Under the pieces are notes generated by a model. It saw nothing but the letters and a program-made list of their open reading frames with translations, had not been told where the DNA came from and made no database searches. Of a DNA stretch of 64,000 nucleotides, positions 8,775 to 16,968 are shown piece after piece. The translations under genes were made by a program, and so were the position numbers. Each line of letters starts with the position of its first letter. Positions within the stretch are counted from its first letter, which is position 1. This DNA is from Bacteroides sedimenti (GTDB lineage: Bacteria > Bacteroidota > Bacteroidia > Bacteroidales > Bacteroidaceae), in assembly GCF_040365225.1 (NCBI RefSeq), contig NZ_AP028055.1:1674001-1738000 (forward strand), in the 5' to 3' direction.

Positions 8775-10148
8775 TTAAACAGGTTTTGAAAATCGTTTGG
8801 ATTGATCTCCTTTTTTCATCAATGGATCGAACGATGCCGCCACATTCCGTACAAAAAGTGACCCTTCAGGAGTAATATCAATCTCTTCGGGAGAATAGGT
8901 AATTATTCCATCCTCGGCAAATTCGGCTAGTTTCTCTTCATCGTACGAGATGGCATTTTTAATTTCGGCCTCATCCATCCCGATATGAGCAGAAATTTCT
9001 TTCCAGTTAAGCCGGTCATTGCACATCAACGTGGTGATAACTTCTTTGGCAATCTGCTCTTCCCGATTGAGGGTATATCCTTTAATAATAGCAAATACCC
9101 CATTATTCATCTTTTGAATGTATTCGGGAATACTTTTTGTATTCTGACTATAGACCATAGAGAGCTGACTAATGGCTGTTACCCCGAAAGCGTATACCTG
9201 ACCGGTGGTTTTCCGTGTACAGTATCCCTGAAAATTACGATGCAGCTGTCCTGATAAAAGCGCCTTATTCAGGTCATCATCCGGCAATACGAAATGGTCC
9301 AGTCCGATGGGTTGATATCCTTTCTCTGTCAAAATTCGTTTGGCGGCATTGTACATACCGCTCTTCTCTTGTGGTGATGGCAATCCATTCTTCTCTAATA
9401 TCGTCATAGCCTTGTTCACCCAGGGCACATGGGCATATGAAAAGGTTACCAGGCGATCGGGTTTCAGAGAAACTGCTTTCAGGATAGTCTTTTCAAAGCT
9501 TTCCACAGACTGATATGGAAGACCGTAAATGAAATCGAGATTGATTGAAACGCCATGAGATCTGAGCAACCCGAAAATGGTCTCCATCTCCAATAAAGAT
9601 GGTCTACGGTTTACACCTTTCAATACCTTTTCATTAAAATCCTGCACACCAATGCTGCAGCGGTTAAATCCTGCCTTAATCAATTCCATCCAGTTTGTTT
9701 CGTTCAGATATGCCGGATGACATTCGATAGCAATCTCGGGATCTTCGGTGCATTCAAATTCCGAAAGAAGCAGTTCGTTAATCTCCTTCAGGTAATGAAG
9801 CGGAATGCTGCTGGGACTTCCTCCACCGTAATGTATCTGCGAAATTTTTCTGCTTTTATCCAATAGCGGAATCACCTTACCGATCTCTTTCTTTAAAGCA
9901 TCGATATAGGCAGCAATCACTTCATCTTTAGCCATAGGATACGAATTGCATCCACAGTAATGGCACAGATGTCGGCAAAAAGGGATATGGATATAGAAAG
10001 AGATATTTTGCGGATGAGTCTTGTTAGATGCAATCACCGCTTTCTCAAACTCCTCATTTGTAAACTGATCATGGAAATAGTTGGCCGGAGGATAACTGGT
10101 GTACCTTGGTGTTGGTACATTATATTTTGCAATCAAATGTTCATTCAT
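8775..10148 (-). CDS. hemN: Oxygen-independent coproporphyrinogen III oxidase
   Basis: A 457-residue radical-SAM enzyme that decarboxylates two propionates of coproporphyrinogen III to give protoporphyrinogen IX without oxygen. The cluster motif is HIPFCRHLCHYCGC (C58, C62, C65, then C67; CX3CX2CXC), which is the HemN form rather than the plain HemW form. The glycine-rich GGGSPS segment and a C-terminal HemN domain (about 360-440) are present, and the length matches true HemN. Its start overlaps the MFS permease stop by 8 bases, which suggests translational coupling: the enzyme is made with the importer. Confidence 0.9.
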   Translation of the reverse strand: MNEHLIAKYNVPTPRYTSYPPANYFHDQFTNEEFEKAVIASNKTHPQNISFYIHIPFCRHLCHYCGCNSYPMAKDEVIAAYIDALKKEIGKVIPLLDKSRKISQIHYGGGSPSSIPLHYLKEINELLLSEFECTEDPEIAIECHPAYLNETNWMELIKAGFNRCSIGVQDFNEKVLKGVNRRPSLLEMETIFGLLRSHGVSINLDFIYGLPYQSVESFEKTILKAVSLKPDRLVTFSYAHVPWVNKAMTILEKNGLPSPQEKSGMYNAAKRILTEKGYQPIGLDHFVLPDDDLNKALLSGQLHRNFQGYCTRKTTGQVYAFGVTAISQLSMVYSQNTKSIPEYIQKMNNGVFAIIKGYTLNREEQIAKEVITTLMCNDRLNWKEISAHIGMDEAEIKNAISYDEEKLAEFAEDGIITYSPEEIDITPEGSLFVRNVAASFDPLMKKGDQSKRFSKPV

Positions 10149-11346
10149 GATGAGACGTCTTTTTAAAACTAACCAATATAAAAATCAACGACGAAACAGC
10201 CAGTCCGCACTCAATAAGAAACAGTCCGCTGTAACCCAGGCAATCGGCAAGCTTTCCGCTAAATACAGCAATAATCATGCTGCTTAAGTGTGTAATCACC
10301 GTTTGGAGTGTAAAATCTGTTCCTTCTCTGCCATCTCTTAGGAAGTCCATTGCAACCGTATTTACCAATACCGAAGAGAGACCGTAGCTTGCCCAAAGAC
10401 AAAAAATTGCCACATAAAGCATTAGCTTACCTGGAGTGGAAAGAGAGAGGAAATAGAATAGTAATGTAGTTGCCAGTACAAGGCAGGCAAAAAGGATACG
10501 TGAATAATAACGTCCCACGGAACGAATCACATATCCGCCCACAAATGAAAACAGGCAGCCGCACAACGACCCAAAGATACCAAATATAACACCAATTTCA
10601 CCCGTTTTATAACCTAAATCTACCATATAGGGTTTCACCATAGCCAGAATTCCAATCAGACCGGAATAACAAAGAATCAGGAAAACCAGTTGTCTACCCA
10701 CTCCTTTTTGGTGAAAGAAAAGCCATAGGTCTTTCATTCGGATAGGTGCATGTCCCTGTCTGGGAGTAAATTTCTTATCTTTGTAGAAGAAGAGCGGAAC
10801 TAATGCCAGCATTACAAAAAAGGAAACACTGATCATTAAATTGCTCCAACCGATGAATTTATAATGTAAAAGCAACAATCCACCGCCAACTACCGCTCCG
10901 GCAAAACTACCCATACTTTGCATGCTGTTGGCTACGCCCCGCTCTCTGCGGTTAAAAGAAAGAGCAGTCAAGGCATCGGTTGCAATATCCTGAGTGGCCG
11001 AAGCAATAAACGATAAAATGATTAAAGCAAAGATGGTATAGAAATTTGTTTTCAGATCCAGGAAAGCCACCAGCAGGATAAGAACGGCATAAACCATTTC
11101 GGATGAAAAGATCCATCTTTTATATGTACTCAATTCAGAAGTTTTTCTATCGACAAGCGGAGCCCAGAATATTTTCAATATCCATGGTAGTTTCATTAGC
11201 TGAAGCAAACCAATGGTACTTAATGAAAAGTTACCTTGCCGCATTAATACAGGCAGCAAGGTACTGAACAAACTCATAGGCACCGACTGAGCGATGTAGA
11301 GTGAAAAGAAGGTAAATAACTTATTCGTTTGTTTTATATTCATCAT
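10141..11346 (-). CDS. MFS inner-membrane permease (AmpG / RhtX-FptX-like)
   Basis: A 401-residue major-facilitator protein with about twelve membrane segments. The N-terminus (SLYIAQSVPMSLFSTLLPVLMR, then LPWILKIFWAPLVDR) resembles AmpG and the RhtX/FptX single-subunit siderophore importers. ATQDIATDALTA is the AmpG-like motif in the first half. It lies 8 bases after the TonB receptor stop and overlaps hemN by 8 bases. From this position I infer that it carries the receptor's ligand across the inner membrane, possibly a porphyrin, haem or siderophore. The substrate is not proven by sequence. Confidence 0.82.
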   Translation of the reverse strand: MMNIKQTNKLFTFFSLYIAQSVPMSLFSTLLPVLMRQGNFSLSTIGLLQLMKLPWILKIFWAPLVDRKTSELSTYKRWIFSSEMVYAVLILLVAFLDLKTNFYTIFALIILSFIASATQDIATDALTALSFNRRERGVANSMQSMGSFAGAVVGGGLLLLHYKFIGWSNLMISVSFFVMLALVPLFFYKDKKFTPRQGHAPIRMKDLWLFFHQKGVGRQLVFLILCYSGLIGILAMVKPYMVDLGYKTGEIGVIFGIFGSLCGCLFSFVGGYVIRSVGRYYSRILFACLVLATTLLFYFLSLSTPGKLMLYVAIFCLWASYGLSSVLVNTVAMDFLRDGREGTDFTLQTVITHLSSMIIAVFSGKLADCLGYSGLFLIECGLAVSSLIFILVSFKKTSHHE

Positions 11347-11354
11347 TTAATTAT

Positions 11355-13412
11355 TTAAAAAGAATAAGAGATGGTTGTACCCAAGGTCATCGGTTTGCCT
11401 TTCTGACCGAAAGAGTTTCCGAGCGACTCCAGATAGAACGCGGTATAGTGGGTAGATGTTGCATTCTTAATCCAAAAATCAACCATCAGATTTCCTTTAC
11501 GAGCCGATACTTTCCCATTCAGTATTCCATAATAACCTTGGTTAACAGAGTTTTTATCGTTCCAGTAAAGTTTTCCGGTGCCGATATATTGTGTAGAGAA
11601 AACCAGCTGTTCAATGAATCGTGAATTAAGATTCAACGTATAATCTCCTCCAAGCATCATGGTCTGGCGAGGAATATAAGGAATGTAGTTACCTGAGAAG
11701 TCATTGGCCCCGGAAATATAGGAGCGGAATTTAGCTTCTGTATAACCATAGCTCATTTGTAAATTCAGTCCTTTACATACATTCCCTTGCATCGCTAGTT
11801 CAACTCCTTTACTGTAAGACTTACCGGCGTTTCTCAGCATCAATCCTTTTCCGCTAGCCAGCGGCTGTGAAATCTGCTGATTCCTCCAGTCGATGTAGAA
11901 CAAGGAAGCATCACCCTTGAGGCGGTCTCCAAAGAATGAAAACTTGCCTCCCACCTCATAGTTCCAGCTTGTTTCCGGTTTAAAGGTTTGATCTTTATCC
12001 GCATCAAACGAGGTGTTGAATCCTCCCGTCTTATATCCATTAGTCACGGTTGCATAGGCCATATTATTAGGAGTAAACTGATATTGCAAAGAGAACTTTG
12101 GAGTCAACTTAGAGAAATCAAGTTTAGTATCGAGCGATTGAACCGGTTGAGTCACGTCCGAAACTATTTTCACATAGTCGTAATCTTGACTGGATTTCTC
12201 ATAATCCAAACGCAATCCGACGGTTGCAGATAATTTTTCTAAAATTAGGTCTTTCAATGTTGACTGATGATAAAAAGCAAAACCATCGGTCGGTGCATTG
12301 TAATCTTTCACTATCGGCAAAACTTTCACCTCACTTACAGAACTTTGGTGGAAAGCAAAGAAACCATTCAGCCAGGTATAACGACTATCTCCGGCCGATC
12401 TCATTTCCAGCTCTTCAGAAATCATATGTTGTCGCTGGGTCTGAGTCACAAAATAAAGATCTTTTGTAGTAAAGTCCTGATCAATGGCCTGACGATCATC
12501 AAAATATTGATATCCAGTCACTGATTTTAAAAGAAACTTATCAAACGAATAGTTCATAGTCAATCCGCTGGTTAGTACCCCCCTACGATATGAGCTGTAT
12601 CTGTTGTAATTCACATCTCCAATCTCTCCGGTTTTAAGGTCCATAAGTCCGTAAGGATAACCACCCTGATCGGAATATTCGTAATTTACCATCAAATTCG
12701 AATTGAAACGAGGACTTTTCTTCCAGAACAGTTTCAGTTTTCCGGAAGCAGAATTCTGGTTGTCTGCCATAGATCCGGTATACATATTCTTAAAAAAGCC
12801 ATCGGTATGCTTGTAACTACCAGCCACAGAGTACCCAAATGAATCATTCAACTTACCATAATAGGAACCGGAGAAACGGGTTTGACCATAATTCCCGGCA
12901 GTTGCGCTAAGAGTCGCTCCCTGATATATCAATGGATTTTTAGTATACACATTGATTATACCGCCCATTGTGTTCCTTCCGTAAAGGGTTCCCTGCGGTC
13001 CGCGAAGCACTTCAACTCTCTCTACTTCGTTCATATCGAAATCAAAAACCGATTTCTCGAAAAAAGGAATTCCATCTACGTATAATCCTACTGAAGGAGC
13101 ATTAATTTTGGATCCAATACCACGAATATATACAGGTGATGTCAATTTGGAACCATAATCGGGAATAAAGAGGTTCGGTACATAAGAACTTATTTCTTTC
13201 ACATCCATAATGTTCTTATTCCGAATTTCGCTCAAGGATACTAAAGAGACTGAAGCCGGGATTTCCCGAATATTCTTTTTCTCCTTATAGGAAGTGATCA
13301 CCACTTCATCTAAAACTACGTGAGGCTTTTTCAGAGTATCATTCTCAATCGGATTTGATTTCATATTCTGACTGAGGAACAAAAGAGATAATAAAAGTGC
13401 TGGTTTAAACAT
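11355..13412 (-). CDS. TonB-dependent outer-membrane receptor (siderophore/porphyrin type)
   Basis: A 685-residue receptor from the ATG at 13410-13412, which gives signal peptide MFKPALLLSLLFLSQNMKS. A longer reading from 13475 would begin upstream of the predicted promoter and is rejected. The plug domain (about residues 35-150) has EVVITSYKEK, the TonB-box-like start, and VEVLRGPQGTLYGRNTMGGI. The remaining residues form the barrel and end in ISYSF. It is the first gene of the operon with an MFS permease, hemN and hemG. There is no SusD partner and no STN domain, so this is an iron, haem or porphyrin-type receptor rather than a glycan SusC. Confidence 0.9.
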   Translation of the reverse strand: MFKPALLLSLLFLSQNMKSNPIENDTLKKPHVVLDEVVITSYKEKKNIREIPASVSLVSLSEIRNKNIMDVKEISSYVPNLFIPDYGSKLTSPVYIRGIGSKINAPSVGLYVDGIPFFEKSVFDFDMNEVERVEVLRGPQGTLYGRNTMGGIINVYTKNPLIYQGATLSATAGNYGQTRFSGSYYGKLNDSFGYSVAGSYKHTDGFFKNMYTGSMADNQNSASGKLKLFWKKSPRFNSNLMVNYEYSDQGGYPYGLMDLKTGEIGDVNYNRYSSYRRGVLTSGLTMNYSFDKFLLKSVTGYQYFDDRQAIDQDFTTKDLYFVTQTQRQHMISEELEMRSAGDSRYTWLNGFFAFHQSSVSEVKVLPIVKDYNAPTDGFAFYHQSTLKDLILEKLSATVGLRLDYEKSSQDYDYVKIVSDVTQPVQSLDTKLDFSKLTPKFSLQYQFTPNNMAYATVTNGYKTGGFNTSFDADKDQTFKPETSWNYEVGGKFSFFGDRLKGDASLFYIDWRNQQISQPLASGKGLMLRNAGKSYSKGVELAMQGNVCKGLNLQMSYGYTEAKFRSYISGANDFSGNYIPYIPRQTMMLGGDYTLNLNSRFIEQLVFSTQYIGTGKLYWNDKNSVNQGYYGILNGKVSARKGNLMVDFWIKNATSTHYTAFYLESLGNSFGQKGKPMTLGTTISYSF

Positions 13413-13437
13413 TTTGTCTAAATTATTAATTCGGATG

Positions 13438-13468
13438 CAAAAGTACAGTATCCTCCTTTTTCTCACAA
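13438..13468 (-). promoter_or_regulatory. Promoter of the TonB-receptor/haem operon
   Basis: On the minus strand TTG (13466-13468) is followed after 20 bases by TACTTTTG (13438-13445), a full match to the Bacteroidota -7 consensus TAnnTTTG with a shortened -33 word. It ends 25 bases before the chosen start codon. Confidence 0.65.
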
Positions 13469-13893
13469 TCCTCATTAATTAGGATTTAGTTTGTTAAAAA
13501 GTGTTTATGCTATTTATTTTATATACAAACAGCAAGAAATAAACAACTTAGATGGTCTATTTATTAAAATACATCTACTTCATTATAAACATACATTTAT
13601 CATCCTAAGCAATATGCATAAAGTAACAGATTCTTTAATTATTTTTAATTAACTGGATTATAAATAATTTGTTTGCAAAACATTCAATAATAAGAAGAAA
13701 AATTATATCTTTGCTCAAAAAAAAGACACAAATACTTTATCTAAAGGTGAATCTAAATAAAAAAAGCGATTAAACTAGTTAATCACACAAATCTATATTT
13801 ATCAGTTATTAATTTTCATATTGAAAGAGAATTGAGTATTTATTCTACAAGTCTTAAAAAAAGATTTTTTTACATCCTAACCAATAAAGATTT
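13446..13893. other. AT-rich divergent intergenic region
   Basis: About 450 bases separate the minus-strand haem operon from the plus-strand AraC gene. Apart from the haem-operon promoter and palindrome, the only recognisable element is TATCTTTG at 13706-13713 (plus strand), a -7 match without a well-spaced -33 word. If used, it gives a leader of about 170 bases before the AraC start. No coding potential was seen. Confidence 0.5.
13467..13486. promoter_or_regulatory. Candidate operator palindrome over the haem-operon -33 region
   Basis: AATCCT and AGGATT form a perfect 6-base inverted pair around an 8-base AT centre. It touches the -33 element of the TonB-receptor promoter, where an iron- or haem-responsive repressor would be expected. 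The regulator is unknown. Confidence 0.4.
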
Positions 13894-14733
13894 ATGAAAG
13901 ATCAATTATTAGTGAATAAAAAGAAATCCTTAAATACTGATAAGAATGAAGAACATACGAACTATATATTTGATCATAGCTCAAACTTTAGCTTGCATAC
14001 ATTGAATAAAGGGGAGACATTCAATGTAAGGAACAAGAATAAAAACTGTATCGTATTTATTATCAGCGGCGAAATTGAATTAACTAGAGAGAATGACCCT
14101 CAACTAATATTTGAGAAGGAAAGTATGTTCTTTGTTTCTGCTAATAATTTCTTATATAGTGGGTCCGCACTTCAAAATGCTAAAATAATACTTTTGAGAA
14201 TCATCGACATCCTTCCGTTCTATGAAAAACTATCATTAAATGATTTGGAAATATATTGTCCCTCAGAAGTTGTAGAATTGGAAGCCATTGGAATAGAAGA
14301 ACATCTTTATTATTTCTTACATGGAATTATTTTGTATCTAAGAAATAACATTCAGTGCATTCATCTTCACAATTTAAAGAAAAATGAATTTTTTTTCATC
14401 ATACGAACATTTTATGAAAAAAAGATTGTAGCCCGTTTTTTGTCACCATTGATTCAAAGCCAAAACGACTTTAGAAATATGGTATTAAACAGACACACCC
14501 CAACATGCAGCGTTGAGGAACTTGCCTCTAGATGCAATATGTCCGCTAAAACCTTAACTAGAAAATTCAAAGAACATTTTAATACAACTCCTTACCAATG
14601 GCTAATGCTTCAAAAAAATAAATTGATAAAAATTAAATTAGCTCAAGGTGAATCGGTTCAAAAAATTGCAGATGAGTTTGATTTTCCTTCTGTTGGGCAC
14701 TTCGTTAGCTACTGTAAGAAATATATTGAATAA
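13894..14733 (+). CDS. AraC-family transcriptional regulator of the fimbrial locus
   Basis: A 279-residue regulator. The N-terminal half (about 25-110) is a cupin-like sensor region (CIVFIISGEIELTRE). The C-terminal 90 residues form the AraC double helix-turn-helix: CSVEELASRCNMSAKTLTRK for the first helix pair, then TTPYQWLMLQKNKLIKIKL, then SVQKIADEFDFPSVGHFVSY for the second. It resembles the regulator at 31222-32055 in size and layout. It sits 168 bases upstream of the DUF3575 gene that opens the fimbrial operon, on the same strand, so that operon is its likely target. The ligand is unknown. Confidence 0.88.
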   Translation: MKDQLLVNKKKSLNTDKNEEHTNYIFDHSSNFSLHTLNKGETFNVRNKNKNCIVFIISGEIELTRENDPQLIFEKESMFFVSANNFLYSGSALQNAKIILLRIIDILPFYEKLSLNDLEIYCPSEVVELEAIGIEEHLYYFLHGIILYLRNNIQCIHLHNLKKNEFFFIIRTFYEKKIVARFLSPLIQSQNDFRNMVLNRHTPTCSVEELASRCNMSAKTLTRKFKEHFNTTPYQWLMLQKNKLIKIKLAQGESVQKIADEFDFPSVGHFVSYCKKYIE

Positions 14734-14762
14734 TTCATCCACTTCTCATCTATTTCTCAATT

Positions 14763-14853
14763 AAGGACAAAAATACCTTCACAACAATGTCCTTTTTACA
14801 TAAAAAATTGTCCTTTTTTTGATTTTCACAAAAATACTTGTAGAGTAATTTTG
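14763..14853 (+). promoter_or_regulatory. Promoter and repeated GGACA/TGTCC sites before the fimbrial operon
   Basis: AAGGACAAAA (14763-14772) is followed by two direct copies of TGTCCTTTTT (14788-14797 and 14809-14818) in opposite orientation to it. Downstream, TTTT (14823-14826) and TAATTTTG (14846-14853) are spaced by 19 bases, a Bacteroidota -33/-7 pair ending about 50 bases before the DUF3575 start. The repeats could be AraC operators. Alternatively, the first two arms (AAGGACA/TGTCCTT plus T-run) could form a terminator for the AraC gene. Confidence 0.5.
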
Positions 14854-14901
14854 CAGTCAATTAAGTTTTTACTTCGAATTAACTGTATTTTACACGACAA
14901 A

Positions 14902-15471
14902 ATGAGAATCAAACTTTTATCTTTATTTTATGCACTCACAGTATCTATAGCCATTTATTCGCAGAATCTTACGATTAAGAATAACCTGCTATACGATGCG
15001 ACTACCACTCCAAACCTAGCTTTGGAAATAGGTCTTGGTAAGAAAACGACACTAGACCTTTATGGAGGATTAAACCCTTTTACTTATAATGACAATAAAA
15101 AATTAAAGCATTGGCTGGTTCAACCTGAACTTCGTTTTTGGAACTGTGAGCGGTTTAATGGATTATTCTTCGGTATTCATGCTCACGGAGGACAATTCAA
15201 CGTAGGGGGGATTGAATTTCCTTTTAATATCTTTCCGGAAGTAAAGGAACATCGCTTTGAAGGGTATTTCTATGGAGGTGGTGTTAGTGTTGGAAATCAG
15301 TGGATTCTGAACAAGCATTGGAATCTGGAAGCAAGTATTGGAGGTGGGTATGCCCGCACTCATTATGACAAATATGTTTGCCCGAAATGTGGTCCCAAGG
15401 TCAATTCAGGAAATAAAAATTATTGGGGAGTAACCAAAGCTACTCTCTCGCTTATTTATACGATTCACTAA
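14902..15471 (+). CDS. DUF3575 outer-membrane protein, first gene of the fimbrial operon
   Basis: 189 residues from the ATG at 14902 (signal peptide MRIKLLSLFYALTVSIAIYS). A start at 14851 lies inside the promoter and is rejected. The DUF3575 hallmarks are present: NLLYDATTTPNLALEIGLGK, QPELRFWNCERFNGLFFGIH and the C-terminal YWGVTKATLSLIYTIH. This predicts a small beta-barrel outer-membrane protein. An insert with a CPKCGPK motif near the end is unusual. DUF3575 proteins commonly stand first in Bacteroidales fimbrial operons; their role is not established. The stop overlaps a start of the next gene as TAATG. Confidence 0.85.
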   Translation: MRIKLLSLFYALTVSIAIYSQNLTIKNNLLYDATTTPNLALEIGLGKKTTLDLYGGLNPFTYNDNKKLKHWLVQPELRFWNCERFNGLFFGIHAHGGQFNVGGIEFPFNIFPEVKEHRFEGYFYGGGVSVGNQWILNKHWNLEASIGGGYARTHYDKYVCPKCGPKVNSGNKNYWGVTKATLSLIYTIH

Positions 15472-16937
15472 TGCTGATACAGACTATGAAAATAAAGATT
15501 TACATTACTATACTTGCATTGTTTCTGACATTACAGACTATAAATATCAATGCACAACAAATTTCATCGGGTGAATTGGTACGTGTAACCTCATCAGATA
15601 TACGAAAGTATGATTCTCAGCTTTTTATTGAAATGACATTGGATTTGTCCAATTTAAAAATCAAATCAAACCGTTCTATGAGCATCATTCCAGTTCTTGA
15701 AGCAGAAGGAAATAGCAAAGTACTACCTGAAGTGCTGATAAACGGAAGAGCAAAGCATTTCTCATATCTGAGAGGTTCTCAAAAGAAAACTGATAAAGAG
15801 ATCTTTACCGAAGTGCGACGCATTAATAACACTTCCCAAAAACTAAATTATAAAACTAACATTGATTTCAAAGAATGGATGCGTCAGGGTAAATTAAACC
15901 TGCATATTGATTTATGCGGTTGTGGAGGAGCTTCCGAGGAAAACTCAACTTTGGTAGTAATCAACATGTCCGACCTAAAAGAGAGTAATGCATATAGTTG
16001 GATACCTGCTGTGGCGTATATAGTTCCACGTGCAGAAGCAATAAAGAGACGGACTGAAGAAGGAAGTGCTTATCTGGACTTTCCGGTTAACAAGACTGTA
16101 ATTTACCCAGAATACAGACGAAATCCTGCGGAACTAGAAAAAATAAGACAAACAATTGAAGTAGTTAAGAATGATAAAAACACAATAATTACAGCAATAA
16201 CAATACACGGATATGCTTCTCCGGAAGGCAGTTACGCAAACAACACCAGATTGGCCAGAGAAAGAGCAGAAGAGTTGAAACGGTACGTTATGAATCTTTA
16301 TGATTTTGACGAGAAAATAATTACGGCATATTCTACAGCTGAAGATTGGGACGGGTTTGTTCGGTTTTTGAATAAATCAAACCTGAAGGAAAAGGATGAA
16401 ATTCTTTCGATTATAAACCAGAAAATATTACCTGATGATAAAGAACTGAAACTGAAAGCTCTGAATGGTGGAGAGCCTTATCGTTTTATACTTCAAAACT
16501 GGTTCCCCGCCCTGCGACATTCGGACTATAAAGTGAATTACATTGTCCGTGGATTCAGTGTGGTCGAAACAAAAAACATCATTGACAAACGCCCTCAACT
16601 TCTAAGTCTTCAGGAAATGTTCCTTCTTGCTCAAACCTACGAAAAAGGAAGTGAAGAATTCAATGAAGTATTTGATATTGCTGTTAGAATGTTCCCGGAA
16701 GATCCTACAGCGAATCTAAATGCTGCATCTATCGCCTTGAACAAAAGAGATTTATCAGCCGCTAAAAAGTATCTGGCAAAAGCAGATCAAAGTCTAGCCG
16801 AAACAATTAATAATAAAGGTGTTCTTGCTTTTCTTGAAGGAAGAACTGAAGATGCAAAATATCTCTTCAGCAAAGCCGCCGCTGCCGGAGTGACACAATC
16901 AGCTGAAAACTTGAAAAACATCGAAACACAGAGATAG
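15471..16937 (+). CDS. DUF3868 fimbrial-operon protein with OmpA-like region
   Basis: About 488 residues from the ATG that overlaps the previous stop (TAATG); an in-frame ATG at 15486 (MKIKIYITILALFLTLQT) would also give a good signal peptide. The N-terminal part (about 30-130) is DUF3868-like (TSSDIRKYDSQLFIEMTLDL). A later region (about 200-310) resembles an OmpA-type fold (ITIHGYASPEGSYANNTRLA, then ERAEELKRYV), which may bind peptidoglycan. The C-terminus has helical, TPR-like repeats. DUF3868 genes follow DUF3575 genes in fimbrial operons and may help assembly or anchoring; that is inferred from position. Confidence 0.85.
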   Translation: MLIQTMKIKIYITILALFLTLQTININAQQISSGELVRVTSSDIRKYDSQLFIEMTLDLSNLKIKSNRSMSIIPVLEAEGNSKVLPEVLINGRAKHFSYLRGSQKKTDKEIFTEVRRINNTSQKLNYKTNIDFKEWMRQGKLNLHIDLCGCGGASEENSTLVVINMSDLKESNAYSWIPAVAYIVPRAEAIKRRTEEGSAYLDFPVNKTVIYPEYRRNPAELEKIRQTIEVVKNDKNTIITAITIHGYASPEGSYANNTRLARERAEELKRYVMNLYDFDEKIITAYSTAEDWDGFVRFLNKSNLKEKDEILSIINQKILPDDKELKLKALNGGEPYRFILQNWFPALRHSDYKVNYIVRGFSVVETKNIIDKRPQLLSLQEMFLLAQTYEKGSEEFNEVFDIAVRMFPEDPTANLNAASIALNKRDLSAAKKYLAKADQSLAETINNKGVLAFLEGRTEDAKYLFSKAAAAGVTQSAENLKNIETQR

Positions 16938-16968
16938 ATAAATAATATATAATTATAATTGATAATCT

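Noticed and set aside
13413..13475. N-terminal extension of the TonB receptor
   Set aside because: The upstream start gives no signal peptide at the N-terminus and would lie before the predicted promoter; the ATG at 13412 fits both.
13446..14901. Invertible promoter (phase switch) for the fimbrial operon
   Set aside because: I looked for inverted repeats on both sides of the promoter region and found none long enough; no invertase gene is near.
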